DNA from: Verrucomicrobiia bacterium
Lineage (GTDB): Bacteria > Verrucomicrobiota > Verrucomicrobiia > Limisphaerales > JAUIHU01
Length of the DNA: 5,365 bases
Direction of reading: 5' to 3'
Assembly: GCA_030432175.1 (NCBI GenBank)
Contig: JAUIHU010000356.1
Span: 1 to 5,365, forward strand
The notes beneath the pieces are model-generated. The model saw only the letters and a list, made by a program, of their open reading frames with translations. It was not told the DNA's origin and did not search any database. The position numbers were made by a program, and so were the translations under genes. Positions 1 to 5,365 of this stretch are shown in pieces. Within the stretch, counting starts at the first letter, position 1. The number at the start of each line of letters is the position of its first letter.

Positions 1-401
1 CACTCCGTTGTGATTGTGGTCCGCAACTGCACCTGGCCATGGAGCAAGTCAAAGAAGCGGGAGCGGGAGTGATTTTGTATATGCGTCAAGAAGGCAGGGG
101 GATTGGATTAGCGTCAAAAATCAAAGCCTACAAACTGCAGGAAATGGGCTACGACACCGTGGAAGCCAACCTGAAGCTGGGTTATCCGATGGACCTGAGA
201 GAATATGGGGTTGGAGCGCAGATTCTGGCCGATCTTGGATTAAAGAAAATCAAGCTGATGACGAACAATCCCAAGAAAGTCGTTGGCCTGGATGGATATG
301 GATTGGAAATCGTGGCGCAAGTTCCGATCAAGGCTCCGTCAAATACTCACAATGAAAGATACCTGCAAACAAAGAAAGATCGCATGGGGCATATGATATA
401 A
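1..401 (+). CDS. ribA: GTP cyclohydrolase II, 3' part (RibA or C-terminal half of RibBA)
   Basis: This enzyme opens GTP to 2,5-diamino-6-ribosylamino-pyrimidinone phosphate with release of formate and pyrophosphate, the first step of riboflavin synthesis, in the cytoplasm. The gene enters from the left edge; the reading frame starts with LRCDCGPQ at base 3. The CDC pair matches the last two of the three zinc-binding cysteines of the family (C65 and C67 of E. coli RibA); the first lies outside the window. Other family signatures follow in order: RQEGRGIGL, KAYKLQ (the conserved Tyr), GYDTVEANLKLG, MDLREYGVGAQIL with the catalytic Asp and Arg, MTNNPKK, GLDGYGLEIV and the C-terminal NERYLQTKKDRMGH. 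The C-terminus is normal and intact. Because only about 132 residues are visible, a stand-alone RibA (about 200 residues) cannot be told from a RibBA fusion (about 400). No intrinsic terminator is seen after the stop. Confidence 0.96.
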   Translation, partial: LRCDCGPQLHLAMEQVKEAGAGVILYMRQEGRGIGLASKIKAYKLQEMGYDTVEANLKLGYPMDLREYGVGAQILADLGLKKIKLMTNNPKKVVGLDGYGLEIVAQVPIKAPSNTHNERYLQTKKDRMGHMI

Positions 402-448
402 CTAGCCTGAAAAGCTGAAAAAACAGCGAAAACTTTCCTTTCTCTGCA

Positions 449-478
449 TTGACGAAACCGACTTGAGTGTAGCATATT
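449..478 (+). promoter_or_regulatory. Candidate sigma-70-type promoter giving a nearly leaderless mRNA
   Basis: TTGACG at 449-454 (5 of 6 to the -35 consensus) is followed by an 18-base spacer and CATATT at 473-478 (4 of 6 to the -10 consensus). A start about 7 bases past the -10 would fall at or next to the ATG at 485. This fits the lack of any purine-rich ribosome binding site before that ATG. It rests on consensus matching alone; read-through from ribA is the alternative. Confidence 0.35.
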
Positions 479-484
479 CGGCGA

Positions 485-1243
485 ATGGATTTTGATATCA
501 CTTCCCACCTGGCCAAGTGGGAATACGAACCGGGAGAATTGATGGTCCGCCGATTTACCGGCAAGGACGGGTTGGAGAAAATCCAGCTTCGCATCGATCT
601 CGGTTTGCTGCAAATGAATGCCAAGGGCCGACCAGACGGGAAAAAGCCCTTCGGATACGAGTCGTACTTTGATTATTATAAAGATCAGTGGAGAAAAATT
701 AAACTACAGAAAGAGGCGCCTCGCTTTTCATTAGGGGAGGATGAAACCTCAGAGTTGCAACAGGAAGCGCTTCAATATCAACACCGTTATATCTGCTTTT
801 TTCAGATCGAAGACTATCAGGGTGTGCTGCGTGATACCGAACGCAACATCAGCGCCTTTGATTTCGTTGAGAAATACGCCCGTTCTGAAGATCTCGCCTG
901 GGCGGTTCAACAGTTTCGTCCACAAGCTTTGATGATGCGCCGCAGAGCAATGGCCGCCTTATGTCTGGAGCAGGATGACTACGATGGAGCGGTACGCTGG
1001 ATCACCCGAGGCATCCAGGAAATCCAGAATTTCATGGAGGAATACAGCTCCTACGACATGCATGAATCCTCCGAGGAGTTAGAATCCTTGCAGGGTTGGC
1101 TGGAGGAGATCCAACGCAGTCGCCCCATGTCCGAACAGGAAAAACTCCAGAATGCGCTGGATGAAGCAGTCAGGAGAGAAGACTATGAAAAGGCTGCAGA
1201 ATTCAGAGACGCTTTAAAATCTCTTCAGCAAAAAAACGGGTAA
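485..1243 (+). CDS. UvrB/UvrC (UVR) motif protein of unknown function
   Basis: The product is a 252-residue soluble protein with no signal peptide or membrane segment. Residues 1-65 form a conserved-looking N-terminal region (YEPGELMVRRFTGKDG, then QLRIDLGLLQMNAKGRPDGKKPFG). Residues 85-210 are rich in charged helices, with a TPR-like feel around 95-185. Residues 216-250 (EKLQNALDEAVRREDYEKAAEFRDAL) are a clear UVR motif, the helical hairpin by which UvrB and UvrC touch each other and which also occurs in McsA and Clp proteins. There is no nuclease, helicase or zinc-finger part, so it is not UvrB, UvrC or McsA. I recall uncharacterised proteins of this shape in Verrucomicrobiota and Acidobacteria, but its function is unknown; an adaptor or protein-interaction role is a guess from the motif. 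The ATG at 485 is the first in frame and gives the full N-terminal block, but has no Shine-Dalgarno sequence. It starts 83 bases after ribA. Confidence 0.9.
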   Translation: MDFDITSHLAKWEYEPGELMVRRFTGKDGLEKIQLRIDLGLLQMNAKGRPDGKKPFGYESYFDYYKDQWRKIKLQKEAPRFSLGEDETSELQQEALQYQHRYICFFQIEDYQGVLRDTERNISAFDFVEKYARSEDLAWAVQQFRPQALMMRRRAMAALCLEQDDYDGAVRWITRGIQEIQNFMEEYSSYDMHESSEELESLQGWLEEIQRSRPMSEQEKLQNALDEAVRREDYEKAAEFRDALKSLQQKNG

Positions 1244-1493
1244 TCCCGCTCTGGTTCCACTCGTCAAGCTGGGATTCATGGCTCCCGGGACTCACAAAAA
1301 GCTCCAATTGCCCCTTTTATAACTATATCCTCATATTTTCCTTGATCTATATCGGCGCTAAATCGTAACTTTAATGCAGGCCGAAGACATAATTTGAATC
1401 GATTCTTTTTAGACTAAAACCTGGTTCGAGATTGTCAGCGCTGGCAGCTCGAGCCCAATGGACGTTGTTGTATTGCGTCTGGAAAGGGATTCG
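1244..1493. other. Intergenic region before the large repeat protein
   Basis: These 250 bases hold no supported gene. No intrinsic terminator for the UVR-motif gene is visible; the only hairpin near its stop (CGGG/CCCG, 1237-1248) has its A/T run on the wrong side. The middle is AT-rich, with loose -10-like words (TATAAC at 1318-1323, TTTAAT at 1370-1375), but none has a well-spaced -35 partner, so no promoter is called. The 3' end contains the hairpin listed at 1423-1455. Confidence 0.6.
1423..1455 (+). promoter_or_regulatory. Strong imperfect hairpin in the 5' leader of the large repeat-protein gene
   Basis: GGTTCGAG at 1423-1430 pairs over all 8 positions with CTCGAGCC at 1448-1455 (one G-U pair). 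Inside it, TGTCAG at 1433-1438 faces CTGGCA at 1441-1446, with one G-U pair and a tight loop, so the last pair probably stays open. The two stems are joined by a small uneven internal loop. No T-run follows, so it is not an intrinsic terminator. It ends 38 bases before the preferred start at 1494. It may be an RNA structure that shapes translation or stability, or a DNA operator; neither is shown. Confidence 0.5.
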
Positions 1494-4238
1494 ATGATGA
1501 AACAATTAGCGTTTGGAGCGCTCATTTTAACTGCTGTGTGGGGAAACACACAGCCCTTGTCCGAGGCCATTAATTTCCCAGGTCTCGAACTCAGTCCTTC
1601 TGGGAATGCGAGTTGGTTCATTCAAGAGACCGATACCTATGACGGTATTTCTGCTCTTCAGTCGGGAGATATTTCTGATTCTCAAAGCTCCACTATCAGC
1701 GCGCAGGTGGAAGGTCCTGGAACTCTGGTTTTTTACTGGAAAGTCGAATCAGAAGGTCCTGACTATTTCAGATTTTTCGTGGATAACATTCAAGTTTCAA
1801 GGATCAGTGGAAGAAGAGATTGGCAACGATACGAGATCGTTCTGGAGGAACCCAGAACATACGGCATTGCATGGACCTACAACAAAGACGGCTCTGTTTC
1901 TATCGGCCGTGACGCTGCCTGGTTGGATGCAGTTTCATTTGGAAACCTGGAGGTTAGTTCAACCCGACAAAAAATTTCCCACGAAAACCAAAGTTTCAAT
2001 GTTGAGGTAACCGGAGATGGATCCTGGGCCGCGGCTTCCAGCATTGAATGGGCCACCGTTCAACCTCCATTCGGTGAAGGTCCTGGCTCAGTCACGGTAA
2101 CCACCACATTGAACGAAGGAGTCTGGCGTCGAGTGGACCTGTCGATTGCGGGGCATACGATTGTCTTGGACCAGGAAGCTGAACTTTCTTCAGGTAACGC
2201 CGTAAACAATGACGAGGTCTGGCTGAAGCCTGTGATGAACGGCCAGCCCATGTGGTTTACCCAGACTGAAGAAACCCACGATGGAGTGGACGCATTACAG
2301 TCTGGCGATTTAGGCAACAATGGCTGGGCGGCAGTTCAGGCGGAAGTCAATGGTCCGGGCATATTATCCTTCTGGTGGAAAGTTGAATCCGAAGGCCCTG
2401 ACTATTTACGCTTTAAACTGGATGGCGAAGTCCAGAACTCCATCTCGGGCATCAACCGCCCCTGGGCGCTCATGACCTATGAACTTCCTGAAGAACGGAC
2501 CTATGAACTGGAATGGATCTATCAAAAGGACAGTTCCGTTTCACAAGCCAGGGACGCTGCCTGGCTGGATGAAGTCTCTTTTGGAACCTTTGAAATCTCA
2601 GAAGACCGATCCAATCACTCCTTTGAGGCTCAGACGCACACGGTTGAATTGACCGGTGAAGGCAGTTGGTCAGTAACAGAGAACCTGGATTGGGTGACTG
2701 CATCTCCCAGTCAAGGGTCCGGTTCGGCAGAGATTACGTTCACACTGACCGAGAATACCGATCGCTTGCGTCGCGCAGATATTTACATTGGCGGTCTACA
2801 TCATGTGCTAACTCAGGATGTGCAACTTTCCACCGCTGATGCGATCAATAACCCAGTCGTGCAACTCACCCCTGTCGTCAATGGATACCCACTTTGGTTT
2901 ACCCAGAGTGAAGAATCTCACGACGGAGTCGATGCACTGCAGTCCGGAGATTTGAGCAACAGTGGTTGGGCTGCCGTTCAAGCGGAGGTGACTGGTCCTG
3001 GAACATTGTCATTCTGGTGGAAAGTAGATTCAGAAGGTCCCGATTATCTGCGATTTAAATTGGACGGAGAGGTCCAAAACTCCATTTCAGGACTCAATCG
3101 TCCATGGTCACTGATGACCTATGAACTTCCAGAAGCGCGTACTTACCAACTGGAATGGATCTATCAAAAAGACAGTTCCGTTTCCCAAGGCAGCGACGCT
3201 GCCTGGCTGGATGAAGTTTCTTTTGGAACCTTTAATGTTCAACCGCTCACGATCAAGGCTCCACACAACGCCAGTTCTCAAATCATTCAAGTCTCCGGGG
3301 CCGGAAGCTGGTCTGGCAAAGAGATTTCAGACTTTGCGGTATTGGAATCGGATACTGGAGTAAACGACGGGGCAGTTGTCATTAATCTTCCATTAAATGA
3401 AGGCGATTGGCGCTACACCGAGATTTCAGTCGCCGGTAAAATAGTTTTGCTAGACCAGGAAGGAGCGCTGACAACCAACGAAGCCGTGGATAACCCGGCG
3501 ATTCGACTTTCACCAGTTATAGGAACCGCATCCTGGAAAACGGAACCCACTGGGGGGGTGGAAGACGGGAGTGTCCTGCGCAGTGGGCAGATTAGAGACA
3601 ATGGAATCTCATCCATGGAGACTTGGGTGTATGGTCCGGGAGAGTTCTCATTTTACTGGAGAACCGACTCCGAAGGCTCTGATCGTTTGAGTCTTCGAGT
3701 AGATGGAACGCCAATGGGAAATATTTCTGGTCCAGGAAGAGCATGGGCTCCGATGACTATCCAGCTGGAAGATGGCAGATTATATCACGTGGAATGGAGG
3801 TATGCTAAAGATGGAAGCATCGGTCAAGGCGCTGACGCTGGCTATGTTGACCGTATCGTGACACCTAATTCCCAACTGGACTGGGCCGCCAGATACTTTA
3901 CAGGCGAGGAACTGATGAATCCGCAAATCAGCGGACCAGATGCAGATCCGGACATGGACGGAGTCCCAAACCGGATTGAAAGAGAACTGAATTTGAATCC
4001 GGTGAACTCAAATTCCACGGTAAACATGTCGATTGTGCGATCAATGGAAGGTTCGATGAGTCTACAAGTCCAACCGATTTTACCAAGCATACCATTCCAC
4101 ATAGAAAGAACGTCGAATTGGATAGCCTGGGAACCTGTTTCCAATTCACTCATCAATATGGATAATGATATGGCAACCATGCTGTTGACTGATTCCACAA
4201 CTGGATCCATGTTCTTCAGACTTATTTGGAGTGAATAA
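1494..4238 (+). CDS. Large exported protein with four jelly-roll-like modules and three BACON-like domains
   Basis: I prefer the ATG at 1494 over the in-frame ATG at 1458: AAGGGA lies about five bases upstream and the product then begins with a clean signal peptide (MMKQLAFGALILTAVWG, cleavage plausible after PLSEA), giving 914 residues. Four modules follow, at about 25-150, 236-364, 450-578 and 664-791. Each has ALQSG, GPG-x-LSFWWK, SEGPDYLRF, ISG and KD-x-SVS...DAAWLDEVSFG, or variants. The shape suggests a concanavalin/MAM-like beta-sandwich that may bind glycans. Between them lie BACON-like domains (about 151-230, 365-444, 579-659) with GSW, WATVQP, an Asn-rich turn, an Arg-led strand and LDQE; the third lacks the WxxxxP core. 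After module 4 come an acidic calcium-type loop (DADPDMDG, 816-823) and a beta-rich tail ending FFRLIWSE. No cysteine and no catalytic domain is seen. Likely a periplasmic or surface binding or adhesion protein; the function is inferred. Confidence 0.88.
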   Translation: MMKQLAFGALILTAVWGNTQPLSEAINFPGLELSPSGNASWFIQETDTYDGISALQSGDISDSQSSTISAQVEGPGTLVFYWKVESEGPDYFRFFVDNIQVSRISGRRDWQRYEIVLEEPRTYGIAWTYNKDGSVSIGRDAAWLDAVSFGNLEVSSTRQKISHENQSFNVEVTGDGSWAAASSIEWATVQPPFGEGPGSVTVTTTLNEGVWRRVDLSIAGHTIVLDQEAELSSGNAVNNDEVWLKPVMNGQPMWFTQTEETHDGVDALQSGDLGNNGWAAVQAEVNGPGILSFWWKVESEGPDYLRFKLDGEVQNSISGINRPWALMTYELPEERTYELEWIYQKDSSVSQARDAAWLDEVSFGTFEISEDRSNHSFEAQTHTVELTGEGSWSVTENLDWVTASPSQGSGSAEITFTLTENTDRLRRADIYIGGLHHVLTQDVQLSTADAINNPVVQLTPVVNGYPLWFTQSEESHDGVDALQSGDLSNSGWAAVQAEVTGPGTLSFWWKVDSEGPDYLRFKLDGEVQNSISGLNRPWSLMTYELPEARTYQLEWIYQKDSSVSQGSDAAWLDEVSFGTFNVQPLTIKAPHNASSQIIQVSGAGSWSGKEISDFAVLESDTGVNDGAVVINLPLNEGDWRYTEISVAGKIVLLDQEGALTTNEAVDNPAIRLSPVIGTASWKTEPTGGVEDGSVLRSGQIRDNGISSMETWVYGPGEFSFYWRTDSEGSDRLSLRVDGTPMGNISGPGRAWAPMTIQLEDGRLYHVEWRYAKDGSIGQGADAGYVDRIVTPNSQLDWAARYFTGEELMNPQISGPDADPDMDGVPNRIERELNLNPVNSNSTVNMSIVRSMEGSMSLQVQPILPSIPFHIERTSNWIAWEPVSNSLINMDNDMATMLLTDSTTGSMFFRLIWSE
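1566..3866 (+). repeat. Four in-gene tandem repeat units with a 639/642/639-base period
   Basis: Units begin at Ala codons at 1566, 2199, 2841 and 3483 (AIN, AVNN, AINN, AVDN). The shared SEG motif recurs with its Gly codon at 1755, 2394, 3036 and 3675, so the spacing is 213, 214 and 213 codons. Units 1-3 each carry a jelly-roll-like module plus a BACON-like domain; unit 4 has only the first part. Units 2 and 3 are by far the most alike. Unit 4 is the most diverged, with GYVDRIV in place of AWLDEVSFG. Confidence 0.93.
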
Positions 4239-4327
4239 AAAATCTAAGAACCAGAAAGAAACTCAGCGCTTCCGTTGAGGAAATAAATGTCGCAAAGCCG
4301 GTTGTTGCATGAATTAATCCCGTAATT

Positions 4328-4373
4328 GACCGTTGGAAACGTAGATTTCCAACGGTCCTCTAATAAGTTTTTT
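4328..4373 (+). terminator. Probable transcription terminator after the large repeat-protein gene
   Basis: GACCGTTGGAAA at 4328-4339 and TTTCCAACGGTC at 4346-4357 form a perfect 12-bp stem with a 6-base loop. It lies about 90 bases past the stop codon at 4238. A run of six T is present at 4368-4373 but is 10 bases from the stem, which is unusual for an intrinsic terminator. It could instead act as a 3' end-protecting hairpin. It reads equally well as a hairpin on the other strand, but no gene there needs one. Confidence 0.6.
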
Positions 4374-4406
4374 CAAGTTGTCAAAAAGCTTAAAAACGCA
4401 ATTTCC

Positions 4407-4412
4407 AAGGAG
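4407..4412 (+). other. Orphan Shine-Dalgarno-like AAGGAG
   Basis: AAGGAG is a near-ideal ribosome binding sequence, but the next ATG in the methyltransferase frame is 58 bases away at 4470. An in-frame TAA at 4422 limits any upstream extension. The only in-frame start-like codon in useful range is ATT at 4425, 12 bases after the motif, which would add 15 residues. It may be chance, a rare-start signal, or the remains of a lost gene. Confidence 0.3.
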
Positions 4413-4444
4413 AAATATTAATAAATTTTAATCAACGAACATCC

Positions 4445-4463
4445 TTGGGCCATCGATGTCCAA
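4445..4463 (+). promoter_or_regulatory. Small hairpin just before the methyltransferase start
   Basis: TTGGGC at 4445-4450 pairs with GTCCAA at 4458-4463 (6 bp, one G-U), with a 7-base loop. It sits six bases before the ATG at 4470 and holds the upstream ATG at 4456 in the loop and stem edge. No Shine-Dalgarno sequence is present here. A regulatory role is only a possibility. Confidence 0.25.
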
Positions 4464-4473
4464 CCGGCAATGA
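4456..4473 (+). other. Five-codon upstream ORF whose stop overlaps the methyltransferase start
   Basis: ATG TCC AAC CGG CAA TGA reads MSNRQ and its TGA overlaps the ATG at 4470 in the order ATGA. Such overlaps are the usual form of translational coupling. There is no ribosome binding site for the small ORF, so it may be chance. Confidence 0.25.
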
Positions 4474-5087
4474 TTTACTCAAAATCCGGTTCAAAGATTG
4501 AAACCTTAAGAAAGCCTCTATCCAGGGTGGTTGCAATTCTATTTGGCATTGCAATTATATCCTTGGTTCCCTCGCAACTGGACTCTTTTCATGGTGAGCT
4601 TTATGAATTATCAGGCTTTTTGTTGTTAATCCTTGCTGCAATGGGAAGAATTTGGTGCAGCATCTATATATCTGGAAGAAAAGACAGGGAGTTATGCGTT
4701 TTTGGGCCTTATGCACACTGTAGAAATCCTCTCTATTTCTTCTCTTTTCTCGGAGTCACAGGAATTGGTTTAGGGCTACAATCGGTTTTTCTCACTCTGA
4801 CAATGTCAGCTACTTATTTGTTTGGGTATTATTTTATCATACGCAGTGAGGAAAGCAGGCTTGAATGGATTTTTGGATCTGAATTCAACACATATCGCGA
4901 AAGAACCCCGAGATTCTTTCCTCGATTCTCGGGAGGTCAGACCATTGAACAGCATTCTGTTAATCCAAGAATAATAGAAAAATCTCTCAGGGAAGTTGTA
5001 TGGTTCCTGCTGGCCATTGTTTTTATTGAAGTTGTTGAAATGGCACATTCCAAAGGGATTATGACGATGGGACACTTTCCATTTTAA
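4470..5087 (+). CDS. Membrane methyltransferase of the isoprenylcysteine/phospholipid methyltransferase (ICMT/PEMT) type
   Basis: The 205-residue product is a polytopic inner-membrane protein. Hydrophobic segments are near 17-35, 45-64, 87-125 (long enough for two passes) and 175-191. The family core is present: GPYAHCRNPLYF at 79-90, matching the 'RHPxY' signature with Asn for His, then SEESRLEWIFGSEFNTYRERTPRFFP at 126-151, which carries the paired Glu and the FGxEFxxY motif. These surround the S-adenosylmethionine pocket in ICMT-like enzymes. The methyl acceptor cannot be read from sequence; lipids, thiols and small molecules are all known in the wider family, and bacteria usually lack prenylated CAAX proteins. 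The extra fifth helix (175-191) after the core is less usual. ATG 4470 is the first ATG after the in-frame stop at 4422; it has no Shine-Dalgarno sequence. Hand-counted 60-base blocks give 37-43% GC, against about 50-57% in blocks of the two preceding genes, so recent transfer is possible. Confidence 0.87.
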   Translation: MIYSKSGSKIETLRKPLSRVVAILFGIAIISLVPSQLDSFHGELYELSGFLLLILAAMGRIWCSIYISGRKDRELCVFGPYAHCRNPLYFFSFLGVTGIGLGLQSVFLTLTMSATYLFGYYFIIRSEESRLEWIFGSEFNTYRERTPRFFPRFSGGQTIEQHSVNPRIIEKSLREVVWFLLAIVFIEVVEMAHSKGIMTMGHFPF

Positions 5088-5127
5088 TTCACTACAATCT
5101 TTTCGATAACTTCAGGAAAAACAATTT

Positions 5128-5156
5128 TTGGAACAGAAATTTTTCGAAAATATTAT
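5128..5156 (+). promoter_or_regulatory. Candidate sigma-70-type promoter for the gene starting at 5227
   Basis: TTGGAA at 5128-5133 (4 of 6) and TATTAT at 5151-5156 (5 of 6) are separated by exactly 17 bases. The spacer ends in a perfect 10-base palindrome, TTTTCGAAAA (5141-5150), which could be an operator or just AT-rich chance. Transcription would start near 5163, leaving a leader of about 64 bases. Confidence 0.45.
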
Positions 5157-5165
5157 CTCACCTCT

Positions 5166-5214
5166 GTTGCCAATGAAGTTGCTGTTAATTATTTCCTAAT
5201 CCGGTGAAGGCAAC
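5166..5214 (+). promoter_or_regulatory. Possible leader RNA pairing that hides the ribosome binding site
   Basis: GTTGCC at 5166-5171 is the exact complement of GGCAAC at 5209-5214, which overlaps the 3' end of the purine-rich GGTGAAGG (5203-5210). A second copy, GTTGC at 5178-5182, could pair with the same GCAAC. The arms are short, so this is weak. No known riboswitch fold is recognised. Confidence 0.2.
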
Positions 5215-5215
5215 T

Positions 5216-5230
5216 ATGCTTCGCGCATGA
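5216..5230 (+). other. Four-codon upstream ORF whose stop overlaps the start of the last gene
   Basis: ATG CTT CGC GCA TGA reads MLRA. It has a good ribosome binding sequence (GGTGAAGG, 5203-5210) five bases upstream, and its TGA overlaps the ATG at 5227 as ATGA. The ribosome binding sequence is 16 bases from ATG 5227, too far for that start, so the small ORF may feed ribosomes to it by termination and restart. Confidence 0.35.
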
Positions 5231-5365
5231 AGAGTCAATCACCGAAAGCAGAGACCCCTTCAGTATGGTTGGCAATGCTTTGCGCCGGGCTGGCTGGAGG
5301 GATGGGATGGGGAATCCGAGGACAGTACGGACACGAATCCGGGGCCATGATAGCTGGTGTCCTGG
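5227..5365 (+). CDS. N-terminal part of an uncharacterised, probably membrane protein (runs off the window)
   Basis: Only 46 codons are visible. After a short polar start (MKSQSPKAETPSV) comes a Gly/Ala-rich hydrophobic stretch (WLAMLCAGLAGGMGWG), then IRGQYGHESGAMIAGVL, which leads into what looks like a second hydrophobic segment. The GWGIRGQYGHE block resembles a motif I associate with uncharacterised multi-pass membrane proteins of Planctomycetes and Verrucomicrobiota; this is recall, not a search. ATG 5227 is the only ATG after the in-frame stop at 5197-5199. A promoter candidate at 5128-5156 suggests it starts its own transcript. The ORF stays open to the last base. No function can be given. 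Confidence 0.7.
   Translation, partial: MKSQSPKAETPSVWLAMLCAGLAGGMGWGIRGQYGHESGAMIAGVL

Noticed and set aside
414..427. GCTG-AAAAAA-CAGC hairpin after ribA as a terminator
   Set aside because: The stem is only 4 bp and no T-run follows directly.
328..624. Minus-strand reading frames across the ribA end and UVR gene start
   Set aside because: They cover two well-supported + strand genes, show no family motif and have no promoter or ribosome binding site that I can see.
1237..1248. CGGG-TAAT-CCCG next to a run of A, which would be a hairpin plus T-run on the minus strand
   Set aside because: The stem is only 4 bp, it overlaps the stop of the UVR-motif gene, and no minus-strand gene ends there.
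1317..1422. Promoter words (TATAAC, TTTAAT, TTGATC, TTGAAT) before the large gene
   Set aside because: No pair has a spacing of 16-18 bases with acceptable boxes on both sides; AT-rich chance is likely.
1458..1493. Twelve-codon N-terminal extension of the large protein
   Set aside because: It has no ribosome binding site, lies against a hairpin, and would bury the signal peptide behind charged residues.
1566..3866. Long regular repeats as a CRISPR array or mobile element
   Set aside because: The 639-642-base period is in frame, coding throughout and explained by protein domain duplication.
3842..4210. Minus-strand reading frame of 122 codons under the end of the large gene
   Set aside because: It is a shadow of the + strand coding sequence; the + frame contains the calcium-type loop and tail domain, and the minus product has no recognisable features.

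Overview
The window looks like ordinary chromosomal DNA of a Gram-negative-type environmental bacterium, most likely from the Verrucomicrobiota or the wider PVC group. This placement is inferred from protein style: a UVR-motif protein beside a riboflavin gene, a large exported protein of beta-sandwich repeats ending in an Asp-rich calcium-type linker and a short tail domain, and a truncated last gene with a 'GWGIRGQYGHE' motif. No rRNA or marker gene is present to prove it. All five genes are on the + strand.

Layout: (1) 1-401 is the 3' part of a GTP cyclohydrolase II gene (ribA or the RibA half of ribBA). (2) 485-1243 is a 252-residue protein with a C-terminal UVR motif, preceded by a promoter-like sequence that would give a nearly leaderless mRNA. 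(3) 1244-1493 is intergenic and holds a strong imperfect hairpin. (4) 1494-4238 encodes a 914-residue, cysteine-free, probably secreted protein with four copies of a 'GPG-x-LSFWWK ... AAWLDEVSFG' module and three BACON-like domains alternating between them, with a 639/642/639-base period. (5) A perfect 12-bp hairpin follows it. (6) 4470-5087 is a small polytopic membrane methyltransferase of the ICMT/PEMT type, visibly more AT-rich than the genes before it. (7) 5088-5226 holds a good promoter candidate for the gene that starts at 5227 and runs off the end.

The genes do not form an obvious pathway. Spacings of 83, 250, 231 and 139 bases, with promoter- or terminator-like signals in three of the four gaps, suggest mostly separate transcription units. 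I see no CRISPR array, transposon, tRNA or convincing defence system. The points most worth a second look are a step in nucleotide identity between repeats 2 and 3 of the large gene (looks like a gene-conversion tract), the regular repeat architecture, the 5' hairpin of that gene, and two genes whose start codons overlap the stop codon of a 4- or 5-codon upstream ORF.
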